The notes beneath the pieces were generated by a model. The model ran no database searches, was not told where the DNA came from, and saw nothing but the letters and a program-made list of their open reading frames with translations. The position numbers and the translations under genes are program-made. A DNA stretch of 44,687 nt from Prolixibacteraceae bacterium (lineage in GTDB: Bacteria; Bacteroidota; Bacteroidia; Bacteroidales; Prolixibacteraceae), in contig JAJUGS010000002.1 in the NCBI GenBank assembly GCA_029265875.1, positions 1 to 44,687 on the forward strand. Reading direction: 5' to 3'. Shown one piece after another: positions 18,868 through 27,218 of this stretch; position 1 is the first letter of the stretch; every line of letters starts with the position of its first letter.

Positions 18868-19175
18868 CTTTTTGGCCCCTTTATGGCCTCTTTCAATATT
18901 TTGTATAATTCACATTTTAAGAATATTAGAAATGATTATTGGTCGAATCGTGACCAAATTGCTCCCGTTGTGACCCAATTATCAATTGGGTTGAGCCCTT
19001 TGTGAGACGTTTTAAAAGGAGTTTGGGTGATTGGCGCATTTGTGTCCCACTCAAAAATCGATTTGACCCCATTGTGGCCCCTTTCAGGAAAAGATTAAAC
19101 ACTGTTAATAAGTAAATTACGATTCATATAAATTCATTAAACTATCTGTTTTGACCCCTTTTTGACCCCTTTTTC
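18868..19175 (-). repeat. Degenerate GGGGTCAAA / GGGGCCAAA / GGGTCACAA motif cluster at and downstream of the AlbA_2 gene 3' end
   Basis: Minus strand: AAAAAGGGGTCAAAAAGGGGTCAAAA (inside the CDS end), then AAAGGGGCCACAATGGGGTCAAA, GGGACACAAA, AAAGGGCTCAA, GGGTCACAACGGGAGCAA and AAAGGGGCCAAAAAGGGTGCA. Confidence 0.55.
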
Positions 19176-20504
19176 ATTATAGAATGACGAGCCTCTAAAG
19201 CAATAGATAGTACCGACACCAGTTTCTCCTATTTTCTGAAAATAATTATTTTCTAATAAACTCAAATATCTGCTTGCAGTCCTTTTGCTTACATTCATGA
19301 TTTTCTGCACCACCGAATTTGTAATATGTCCATTTTCAATTACATATTCTATTATAGGAACCAAATCGGGATTAATGCCTTTCGCTAAAAAGGAGGTCTT
19401 AACATCTTTGTAAAATGTAGTGGTAAATTCAGTAGCAGAAGCGCTGAACTCTGGTGGTAAACTTTTATTCAGCAAAGCTTCGTTTATCATTTTTATTGTT
19501 CCGCGGCCCCAGGCCTCAATATCGCCACAACGGAAAAGCGTGTTGGCAATCGCCGGATTGAAAGGTTTTGATGCATGTTTGATTTTCAAGGTTTCCACTG
19601 TCCAGTTTTCAGGTAATTGACCCGGATTCCAGAAAATAATATGGTCGGGATAAACACTGATTTGAATTGGAGTTGGGTCGGAATAATCTTTATGCGCAAT
19701 CGCATTTAAAAGTGCTTCACGAATGGCTCTTTCAGGAAACGGAGGTTTCTCAACCCGTGCCATTCCTTCATAATCAATTGTATAAACAGAATATTTGGTT
19801 TTCAATAAATCTTCAGTTTTATCAATTTGTTCCATCAGGCTGCCATGCACTTCATCCTGAAACACCAAATCATCATCAGTTTTGAAAAAGCCGATTTTAA
19901 TATAAGCTCCCAACACAAATTTTTCAGGTTTAGGGTGAAACAGAAGAATTGCTGCCCGTTTCAGGAACCCGTTTTCGATTAATTGCAAATCCTCAAGCAA
20001 AACATCAACGGAATCATTTAAAACATCTTCATCCACCCTTTTGCTTTTTAATGCCCTGTTCCGAAATCGTTGAAGGGAATCTGTTTTTAACTCGGCAGAT
20101 GTAATATTCGGAATCTCAACACCATCCCATCGTTTGCCTACTTTACCCAGCAAGAAACTGTTCAGATTATTGCCTTTAAGTTCTTGCTTAGTGCTGCCTG
20201 AGCGATAATAGTATTGTCCTTTATAATTCACAGGAAAAGGATAAGGTTCAACAATAATTTCGATATATTCTTTCCCTTCTTTAGAAAACAGGTTTACAAC
20301 CGGCATTATTCCAAGAATATCAAGTATCTTATTTGGAATTGTTTCAAGCAACTCCTTTGCGTTGCTGATTCCTGCCATATTCCCATCATCGTCAAATCCA
20401 ATAAATAGTTTTCCGCCCTGGGCATTGGCAAAACCGCAAATCCATTTCAGGTATTCATCTCTCCAATCACTCTTCCATTCTATGTTTTGCGATTCTTTCA
20501 TCAA
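19137..20504 (-). CDS. Schlafen AlbA_2-domain putative transcriptional regulator (RecG-like HATPase_c_4 type)
   Basis: ESQNIEWKSDWRDEYLKWICGFANAQGGKLFIGFDDDGN; PFPERAIREALLNAIAHKDYS; FRCGDIEAWGRGTIKMINE; winged-helix-like C-terminus. Confidence 0.9.
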   Translation of the reverse strand: MMKESQNIEWKSDWRDEYLKWICGFANAQGGKLFIGFDDDGNMAGISNAKELLETIPNKILDILGIMPVVNLFSKEGKEYIEIIVEPYPFPVNYKGQYYYRSGSTKQELKGNNLNSFLLGKVGKRWDGVEIPNITSAELKTDSLQRFRNRALKSKRVDEDVLNDSVDVLLEDLQLIENGFLKRAAILLFHPKPEKFVLGAYIKIGFFKTDDDLVFQDEVHGSLMEQIDKTEDLLKTKYSVYTIDYEGMARVEKPPFPERAIREALLNAIAHKDYSDPTPIQISVYPDHIIFWNPGQLPENWTVETLKIKHASKPFNPAIANTLFRCGDIEAWGRGTIKMINEALLNKSLPPEFSASATEFTTTFYKDVKTSFLAKGINPDLVPIIEYVIENGHITNSVVQKIMNVSKRTASRYLSLLENNYFQKIGETGVGTIYCFRGSSFYNEKGVKKGSKQIV

Positions 20505-20568
20505 TTTCCGGCATTGAAGTTTTGACTTTGACCAGTTGGTTTATTCGTTTTATTCTTTTCACGAATTC

Positions 20569-20576
20569 CAAAAGTA
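20569..20576 (-). promoter_or_regulatory. Candidate -7 element for the AlbA_2 regulator
   Basis: Minus-strand TACTTTTG matches TAnnTTTG, 64 bp from the ATG. Confidence 0.35.
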
Positions 20577-20691
20577 ACAAGATTTTTGTGAAACCTGAGG
20601 TGCATTTTTTTCACTTTTAACAAAACAAAATCGCAGATAAAACATCTTGAAAAAGCACGTATTAATCAGCATTTATTTATCTCAAAAAATT

Positions 20692-20699
20692 AGTTTTGC
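20692..20699 (+). promoter_or_regulatory. Candidate -7 element for the M3 peptidase
   Basis: TAGTTTTG matches TAnnTTTG, 25 bp from the ATG at 20725. Confidence 0.45.
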
Positions 20700-20724
20700 A
20701 ACCTGATTTTAAAAAATATACACT

Positions 20725-22839
20725 GTGAAAAAACTGATTTATTTAACAGCGATTACTGCCGTACTTTTTTCGTGCAGCCAATCAAAAAAAACTGAAAAAG
20801 TGATGAATCCATTTTTCGAAACGTACACAACGCCCTACGGGGTTCCGCCATTTGACAAAATTAAAAATGCGGATTACCTGCCTGCTTTTACAGAAGGGAT
20901 GAAACAGCAAAATGCAGAAATCGAACAGATTGTTTCGAATACTGCTGCACCCGATTTTGCCAATACGATTGAGGCGTTCGAACGCAGTGGCGAATTGCTG
21001 ACCAGGGTTTCGGTTGTGTTTTTTAATGTAAAAGAGGCCAATACAAACGATTCGATTGATGTAATCGCAGAGGAAATTGCCCCGAAATTGTCGCAGCACC
21101 ATGATGCCATCATGCTCAACGAAGCGCTTTTTGGCAAAATTAAAGCTGTTTACGACCGGAAAGACAGCCTGCACCTGAATGCGGAACAAGCCCGTTTGTT
21201 GGAAGAAACCTACAAAAGTTTTGTTAGAAGTGGTGCCAATCTTTCGCCTGAAAAGAAGGAAGAACTGAAAAAAGTAAATGAAGAGCTGGCCATGCTCGAA
21301 CTGAAATTTGATAAAAACCTGCTGGCCGAAACCAATGGTTTTAAGCTGGTTATCGACAAACAGGAAGACCTTGCCGGACTGCCCGAAGGGGTGGTTGCCA
21401 GTGCTGCCGAAGAAGCAAAAGCTGCCGGGATGGAAGGAAAATGGGTTTTCACCTTGCAGAAACCCAGCTGGATTCCGTTTGTAACTTATTCAGAAAAACG
21501 CGATTTGCGCGAAAAGCTTTACAAAGCCATGTACAACCGTGGTGACAACAACAACGAAAACGACAACAAAGCACTGATTAACCAGTTTGTGAACCTGCGT
21601 TTGAAAAAAGCCAACATCATGGGTTACGACAGCTGGTCGGCCTATGTACTCGACGACGCCATGGCCAAAAACCCTGAAAATGTTTACAATCTGCTGCAGA
21701 AAGTCTGGAATCCGGCCATCAAACGTGCCAAGGAAGAACTGGCCGACATGCAGAAAATGGTGGATGCCGAAGGTGGCAATTTTAAAATTGAAAGCTGGGA
21801 TTGGTGGTATTATGCCGAAAAAGTTCGCAAGGCAAAATATGATTTGGATGAAGAACAGCTTCGCCCTTATTTCGAACTGAAAAATGTGCGTGATGGCGCT
21901 TTTGCCGTTGCCGGAAAATTGTACGGCCTTACTTTCACCCAACTCGAAAATATGCCGCTGTACCACCCTGAATGCCAGGTTTTTGAAGTAAAAGATGCCG
22001 ATGGTTCACTGATTGGCGTGATTTATCTCGACTTTTTTCCGCGTGAATCCAAAAAAGCCGGTGCGTGGATGACCAACTACCGCGAACAATATACTTCGCC
22101 TGATGGTAAAAATGTACGCCCGGTTGTTTCGCTTACCTGCAATTTCTCGAAACCGGTTGGCGACAAACCTGCGCTTTTAACCTACGACGAAGTGGAAACT
22201 TTCTTCCACGAATTTGGTCACGGATTACACGGACTGCTCTCGCAGTGTACTTACGAAAGTTTAGCAGGAACCAACGTTTCGCGCGATTTTGTGGAACTTC
22301 CGTCGCAGATTATGGAGCACTGGGCCGCTGAACCTGAAGTACTGAAAATGTATGCAAAACATTACCAAACCGGCGAAGTGATTCCGCAGGAACTGATTGA
22401 CAAAATGGAAAAAGCCGGCAAATTCAACCAGGGTTTTGTTACCACCGAGTTTATTGCCGCCGCTTTCCTCGATATGGATTACCACACCATAAAAACTCCC
22501 GGCGACATTGATGTAAATGCCTTTGAGAAAAACTCAATGGACAAAATCGGTTTGATTTCAGAAATCATTCCGCGTTACCGTTCAACCTATTTTGCGCACG
22601 CTTTCCCGGGCGGCTATTCAAGCGGATATTACAGTTATACGTGGGCCGAAGTGCTGGATGCCGATGCTTTTGATGCTTTCAGGGAAACCGGCGATATTTT
22701 TAACCAGGATGTGGCAAAATCGTTCCGTAAAAATATTCTCGAACGTGGCAACACCGACGAACCGATGAAGCTCTACCTCAATTTTCGTGGCAAAGAACCG
22801 GGAATTGAACCGCTGCTGAAAAACAGGGGTTTGTTGTAA
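20725..22839 (+). CDS. dcp: M3-family peptidyl-dipeptidase (Dcp-like) lipoprotein
   Basis: 704 aa; lipobox LFSCSQ; zinc motif FFHEFGHGLHGLL; MDYHTI and YSSGYYSYTWAEVLDADAF C-terminal blocks. Confidence 0.93.
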   Translation: MKKLIYLTAITAVLFSCSQSKKTEKVMNPFFETYTTPYGVPPFDKIKNADYLPAFTEGMKQQNAEIEQIVSNTAAPDFANTIEAFERSGELLTRVSVVFFNVKEANTNDSIDVIAEEIAPKLSQHHDAIMLNEALFGKIKAVYDRKDSLHLNAEQARLLEETYKSFVRSGANLSPEKKEELKKVNEELAMLELKFDKNLLAETNGFKLVIDKQEDLAGLPEGVVASAAEEAKAAGMEGKWVFTLQKPSWIPFVTYSEKRDLREKLYKAMYNRGDNNNENDNKALINQFVNLRLKKANIMGYDSWSAYVLDDAMAKNPENVYNLLQKVWNPAIKRAKEELADMQKMVDAEGGNFKIESWDWWYYAEKVRKAKYDLDEEQLRPYFELKNVRDGAFAVAGKLYGLTFTQLENMPLYHPECQVFEVKDADGSLIGVIYLDFFPRESKKAGAWMTNYREQYTSPDGKNVRPVVSLTCNFSKPVGDKPALLTYDEVETFFHEFGHGLHGLLSQCTYESLAGTNVSRDFVELPSQIMEHWAAEPEVLKMYAKHYQTGEVIPQELIDKMEKAGKFNQGFVTTEFIAAAFLDMDYHTIKTPGDIDVNAFEKNSMDKIGLISEIIPRYRSTYFAHAFPGGYSSGYYSYTWAEVLDADAFDAFRETGDIFNQDVAKSFRKNILERGNTDEPMKLYLNFRGKEPGIEPLLKNRGLL

Positions 22840-22897
22840 CGAAGCCTCCCCTAACTTTTCGAATATTCTGAACAAGCTCTCCAAATGAGGGGATTTT

Positions 22898-22941
22898 AAA
22901 GGATTCCATCTTGAAGAAAAAGATGGAATCCTTTTTTTTTT
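22898..22941 (+). terminator. Rho-independent terminator after the M3 peptidase
   Basis: AAAGGATTCCATCTT-gaagaaa-AAGATGGAATCCTTT followed by a T run. Confidence 0.88.
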
Positions 22942-22982
22942 GCTATTCTGCCAGATTTGCTCGCGACAATTTTTGGTTAACA

Positions 22983-23002
22983 AAAGTTATTAAAATAACT
23001 TT
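22983..23002. repeat. Perfect inverted repeat AAAGTTATT-aa-AATAACTTT
   Basis: 9-bp arms with 2-bp centre, directly next to the repeat array upstream of ATPase copy 2. Confidence 0.85.
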
Positions 23003-23084
23003 CGTTGATAAAAGTGTAGTCAAATAGCAATTATTCGTTGATAAAAGTGTAGTCAAATAGCAATTATTCGTTGATAAAAGTGTA
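23001..23084. repeat. Tandem 33-bp repeat (TTCGTTGATAAAAGTGTAGTCAAATAGCAATTA), two full copies plus an 18-bp partial copy
   Basis: Units begin at 23001, 23034 and 23067; the partial third copy runs into the candidate promoter. Confidence 0.95.
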
Positions 23085-23090
23085 TTTTTG
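23083..23090 (+). promoter_or_regulatory. Candidate -7 element for the second DUF4143 ATPase
   Basis: TATTTTTG matches TAnnTTTG, starting at the end of the third repeat unit. Confidence 0.55.
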
Positions 23091-23141
23091 CCTTGAAGTA
23101 TAATCTGAAATAGTTAATAATTACCTAAAATACAGTAATAT

Positions 23142-24425
23142 ATGATACGGAATTGCTTAAATGCGCTCTTAAAATGGAAGAACAGCGAATACAGAAAGCC
23201 GCTGATTCTGAGAGGAGCCAGGCAAACAGGGAAAACCTGGTTACTGAAAGAGTTCGGAAGGACGGCATTTAATAAAACTGTGTATGTGAATTTCGAAGAA
23301 ACCCCATCGCTTCAGGGATTATTTCAGGCAGATTTTGATATCGCCAGAATCGTTACAACCATTTCAATTTTTAGCAATACCACAATAGATGCGAAGGATA
23401 CTTTGATTGTTTTAGACGAAATTCAGGCAGCAGAAAAGGGATTAACCTGTTTGAAATATTTTAGTGAAAATGCACCGGAATATTACGTGGTTGCAGCAGG
23501 TTCGTTACTCGGAATGGGTTTGCACAGTAACATTTCTTTTCCTGTCGGGAAAGTAAATTTTCTTGACCTCCGGCCCATGTCATTTACTGAATTTCTGAGT
23601 GCACTTGGCGAGGAAAGTCTGGCAAATGCAATTGAAAAACAGGATTGGGACGTTTTGCCAATATTTCATTCAAAACTCTCAGAATACCTGAAATACTATT
23701 TATTTACCGGAGGAATGCCCGAAGTGGTTAAAATTTTTGCAGAAACACGGAACTGGCAACTCGTAAGGCAGACCCAGAATCAGATTCTGCATTCCTACGA
23801 AGGCGATTTCTCAAAACATGCACCCGTTGAAATTGTACCGCGCATCAGGATGGTTTGGCAAAGCATCCCGGCTCAATTGGCAAAGGAGAATAAAAAGTTT
23901 GTTTTTGGAGTCATCAGGGAAGGAGCACGTGCAAAAGATTTTGAACTGGCAATTCAATGGCTGCTCGATAGTGGTTTGCTGCTGAAAAGTCATCGGGTTT
24001 CGAAACCAGGATTACCTTTAATTGCCTATCAGGATTTATCTGTTTATAAACTCTTTTTGCATGATGTCGGACTTTTAGGAGCAATGGCGGGATTAAATGC
24101 ACACACACTGATTGAAGGTGACAAAGTTTTTACAGAATTTAAAGGTGCACTGGCTGAACAGTTTGTAATGCAGCAACTCAGTTTGAAAAGTGAACGTTTT
24201 ATTGGCTACTGGACAAACGAGCGGAGTACTTCTGAAGTTGATTTTGTTGTTCAGGATGAAGGAGATATTATTCCGATTGAAGTGAAATCGGGTGAAAATA
24301 CAAAAGCAAAAAGCTTCAGGCAATTTTATGAAAAGTATCAGCCTTCGAAAGCGATTCGTACTTCAATGCTTCCTTATAAACAAGAGGATTGGATGACAAA
24401 TATTCCTTTGTACGGGATTCAATAG
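23142..24425 (+). CDS. AAA+ ATPase with C-terminal DUF4143 domain, copy 2
   Basis: Walker A LRGARQTGKTWL, Walker B TLIVLDEIQ, LRPMSFTEFLSALG, C-terminal SEVDFVV...IIPIEVKSGENTKAKSFRQF. Confidence 0.95.
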   Translation: MIRNCLNALLKWKNSEYRKPLILRGARQTGKTWLLKEFGRTAFNKTVYVNFEETPSLQGLFQADFDIARIVTTISIFSNTTIDAKDTLIVLDEIQAAEKGLTCLKYFSENAPEYYVVAAGSLLGMGLHSNISFPVGKVNFLDLRPMSFTEFLSALGEESLANAIEKQDWDVLPIFHSKLSEYLKYYLFTGGMPEVVKIFAETRNWQLVRQTQNQILHSYEGDFSKHAPVEIVPRIRMVWQSIPAQLAKENKKFVFGVIREGARAKDFELAIQWLLDSGLLLKSHRVSKPGLPLIAYQDLSVYKLFLHDVGLLGAMAGLNAHTLIEGDKVFTEFKGALAEQFVMQQLSLKSERFIGYWTNERSTSEVDFVVQDEGDIIPIEVKSGENTKAKSFRQFYEKYQPSKAIRTSMLPYKQEDWMTNIPLYGIQ

Positions 24426-24440
24426 ATTTCTTAAATTTTA

Positions 24441-24911
24441 CTATTCCGCCAAATCACAAACCTCTGCACCGGTAACTTTTATCAAATCATCGGGGTTGAT
24501 TTTGAACTGTAAACCGCGCTGGCCGGCACTCACAAAAATGGTATCGAACAAAATACAGGTTTCGTGGATGAATGTGGGGAATTGTTTTTTCATCCCGATG
24601 GGCGAGCAACCTCCGCGGATGTAACCGGTTAACGGGAGCAGCTCTTTTTGCTGAACCATCGCACAGTTTTTATTCCCCGAGAATTTGGCTGCCTTTTTCA
24701 AATCCACTTCGGCATTTCCGGGAATCACACAAACAAAAACACCGGTTTTATCGCCCCGCAAAACCAGGGTTTTAAAAATCTGCTCCACATCCTGCCCGAT
24801 TTTTTTTGCCAGTGAAACCGCACTCAGGTCGCTTTCATCCACTTCGTATTCTGTCAGTTCGTAATTCACCGATTGGGCATCTAACAGGCGGGCAGCGTTG
24901 GTTTTTTTCAT
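24441..24911 (-). CDS. ybaK: YbaK/EbsC-type Cys-tRNA(Pro) deacylase
   Basis: MKKTNAARLLDAQSVNYELTEYEV...FKTLVLRGDKTGVFVCVIPGNAEVDLKKAAK...GYIRGGCSPIGMKKQFPTFI; start trimmed from 24932. Confidence 0.9.
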   Translation of the reverse strand: MKKTNAARLLDAQSVNYELTEYEVDESDLSAVSLAKKIGQDVEQIFKTLVLRGDKTGVFVCVIPGNAEVDLKKAAKFSGNKNCAMVQQKELLPLTGYIRGGCSPIGMKKQFPTFIHETCILFDTIFVSAGQRGLQFKINPDDLIKVTGAEVCDLAE

Positions 24912-24937
24912 TGTATAGGAGCAGGTCAACAATTCAA

Positions 24938-25858
24938 TTACCAGGTTCTGTTTTTCATATATTCATCCAATTCTTTTCGCGACATGGGCAGTTCGCCGGG
25001 ATTTTCATCGAGCCATTTCAGAAAAGCCTGTTTGATTTCGTCGGTCCATTGCGTGTCAATCTGTCCCGGCGTATATACTCCTTTCCGCAGCATTTCGTGA
25101 CCGAACTTGTCGCGCAGACCAATGAACTCGCCGGTTAGCACCACTTTTTCAACCAGGTGTGCCGGAACAAAAATCACTCCCTCGCGTTTTGCCAGCACCA
25201 CATCGCCCGGCAGAACAGTTGCCCTTCCAATTCGGATTGGAACGTTGATTCCTGTAACAGTCATATTCTGAATAAACGAAGGATCCCAGCCGCGCACAAA
25301 ACAATTAAATCCTTCAATTTTCGACAAGCCTTCAATGTCGCGAACACTGCCATCGAAAACCACACCTGTTTTTGATTTTGAAAAAATGGAATTTCCCAGG
25401 TTATCGCCAATTAAAGTTCCGTCAATTACTTTTCCAAAGCCATCGGCCACATAAACATCGCGTTCTTTCAGCATATCGATGGGCCAGGAGTTGGTGGCGC
25501 CAATCCGCTTTTCTGCTTCGCCTGTTTTTTTGATGGGTTCGGCCATATCGGGGCGGGTGGGCATGTATTGCACGGTGAGTGCACGGCCCACAAAAGGCTT
25601 GTCGTTCAGCATTTGCCAGCCACCTTCAAACTGGCAGTTGTAGCCCTCGTTACGCAAAACACCCCAGGCTTCTTCGATTGAGAGGTTAAGAAGACGGTCC
25701 ATCAGGTCATCAGGAACAAGCGGGCGGCCATATTTGTCACGTTCGCCTTTCCACTGCGATGAAAAATATTCAATTTTTTCGGCTGTAGGCACAATCTGAG
25801 CTTGCAATTCAATGCAGGAAGCTGCTATCAAAATCATTAATAAAAAGGTCGTTTTCAT
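24938..25858 (-). CDS. RraA-like (HMG/CHA aldolase-type) protein with export signal
   Basis: Signal/lipobox-like MKTTFLLMILIAASCIELQAQ; RraA-like core (NSIFSKSKTGVVFDGSVRDIEGL; INVPIRIGRATVLPGDVVLAKREGVIFVPAHLVEKV). Confidence 0.85.
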   Translation of the reverse strand: MKTTFLLMILIAASCIELQAQIVPTAEKIEYFSSQWKGERDKYGRPLVPDDLMDRLLNLSIEEAWGVLRNEGYNCQFEGGWQMLNDKPFVGRALTVQYMPTRPDMAEPIKKTGEAEKRIGATNSWPIDMLKERDVYVADGFGKVIDGTLIGDNLGNSIFSKSKTGVVFDGSVRDIEGLSKIEGFNCFVRGWDPSFIQNMTVTGINVPIRIGRATVLPGDVVLAKREGVIFVPAHLVEKVVLTGEFIGLRDKFGHEMLRKGVYTPGQIDTQWTDEIKQAFLKWLDENPGELPMSRKELDEYMKNRTW

Positions 25859-25886
25859 GTTATTTTGTTTTATTTGGTTTAGAAAA

Positions 25887-27218
25887 TTATTCCGATGGGT
25901 TACGGCTACGCCACCAGGTAGCCAGTGTTGAGCCGGTAATATTCATCAGCGGGCCAAACACGGCAGGTGCCAGTCCCACGGTAGCCACTTTCCCCATTTG
26001 AAGTGCCAGTCCGGAAGCCAGTCCGCCATTTTGCATCCCTACTTCAAAGGTAATGGTCCGGCAGTCTTTTTCGGGCATTCGTAAAATAAAACGGGCTACC
26101 GAGTAACCAAGCCCATATCCAAAAGTATTGTGGATGAAACAGGCTGCAATTAACAACAACCCCACATCGAGCAGGCTGTCGCGTCCGGCAGCTGTGATGA
26201 TGGTAATGATAACCGCAATTCCTGCCATCGAAATAAAAGAAAGTCCTTTATCCAGCAGTGTTTTGTCGCCCTTGGCAAAATAGCGGAATGCCGCAGCTGC
26301 CAATGCCGGAAGAATGGCAAACCACAAAAAATCGGTGACAAGCATGTGAATTAACTGAACTCCGAAAAGTTTTCCGGCATTCAATGAAATGAGGTTTTTC
26401 AGTATAATAATGGCTGAATACGCCAAAAGTTGAAGAATCATAGCACGGCCTCGTGTATGGCGGTATGCCGCAATGTTAAAAATCAACCCGGCAACTATGG
26501 GAAGAATCACCATGTTGAAAATGTCGAGCATCATATTCCAGAAATTTACTTCCACCAGTTCTCCGGCCAAAAGCTTCATCAATAAGGGGGTCATAAACGG
26601 CGAGATGAGGGTGGTGATGGCTGTAATGGTAATCGACAGTGCCAGGTTGGCACGTGCAATGTATGACATTACATTGGAAGCCAAACCGCTGGGTGAACTT
26701 CCGATTAAGATCACACCGGCAGCAATTTCGGGAGGAAAACCGAAAACTGTGGCAATAGTAATGCCCAGAAATGGCATGATGGTGTATTGGCAGAGAATTC
26801 CGGCAATCACACCTTTGGGCATTTTTATCACGTTGGTCAGGTCGCTGAGTGCCATTTGTGAACCCATGCCAAACATGATGATTTGCAACAGCGGGATAAT
26901 CAGTTTTTTAAACTGAAAATTGCCGACACCCAGAAAATACTGCGGGAAATACAAGGAAACAGTAACGGCTGCAAAAATCCAGAGCGAATAAGAATAGCCT
27001 TTCAGGTTTTCCTTTCCGCGCACTCCCCATGCCAGCGAAACAAAAAACAGCACAAGCGCCACTCCTGAAAAAGTACTTTGCCCTGCAATCAAAAGGATTA
27101 AAAAAAGTAAAACGAATAGTAGTGCAGCATACAATATCCATTTATAAAAACGAGTGTTCATCATCTTCGAATAGCTGAAATTCCTGTATTCTAACTTTCT
27201 GATATACTCATCTTCCAT
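25887..27218 (-). CDS. Bile acid:sodium symporter (BASS) family transporter
   Basis: Multi-TM; GMGSQMALSDLTNVIKMPKGVIAGILCQYTIMPFLG, GVILIGSSPSGLASNVMSYIARANLALSIT, FEVGMQNGGLASGLA. Start placed at the ATG overlapping the preceding stop (TAATG). Confidence 0.88.
   Translation of the reverse strand: MEDEYIRKLEYRNFSYSKMMNTRFYKWILYAALLFVLLFLILLIAGQSTFSGVALVLFFVSLAWGVRGKENLKGYSYSLWIFAAVTVSLYFPQYFLGVGNFQFKKLIIPLLQIIMFGMGSQMALSDLTNVIKMPKGVIAGILCQYTIMPFLGITIATVFGFPPEIAAGVILIGSSPSGLASNVMSYIARANLALSITITAITTLISPFMTPLLMKLLAGELVEVNFWNMMLDIFNMVILPIVAGLIFNIAAYRHTRGRAMILQLLAYSAIIILKNLISLNAGKLFGVQLIHMLVTDFLWFAILPALAAAAFRYFAKGDKTLLDKGLSFISMAGIAVIITIITAAGRDSLLDVGLLLIAACFIHNTFGYGLGYSVARFILRMPEKDCRTITFEVGMQNGGLASGLALQMGKVATVGLAPAVFGPLMNITGSTLATWWRSRNPSE

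Noticed and set aside
18813-18896. N-terminal 28-aa extension of the GH95 ORF ([16 protein letters not shown]...)
   Set aside because: A normal signal peptide starts at [10 protein letters not shown]; the extension is basic and overlaps the decayed repeat cluster.
18974-18990. CCCAATT-atc-AATTGGG inverted repeat as a terminator
   Set aside because: Short AT-rich stem without a following T tract; reported only as part of the degenerate repeat region.
23001-23084. CRISPR array interpretation of the second 33-bp repeats
   Set aside because: Perfect head-to-tail tandem units without spacers, and no cas genes.
19137-24425. Defence island made of AlbA_2 protein plus DUF4143 ATPase
   Set aside because: A housekeeping M3 peptidase separates them and they are on opposite strands; no further defence genes are visible.
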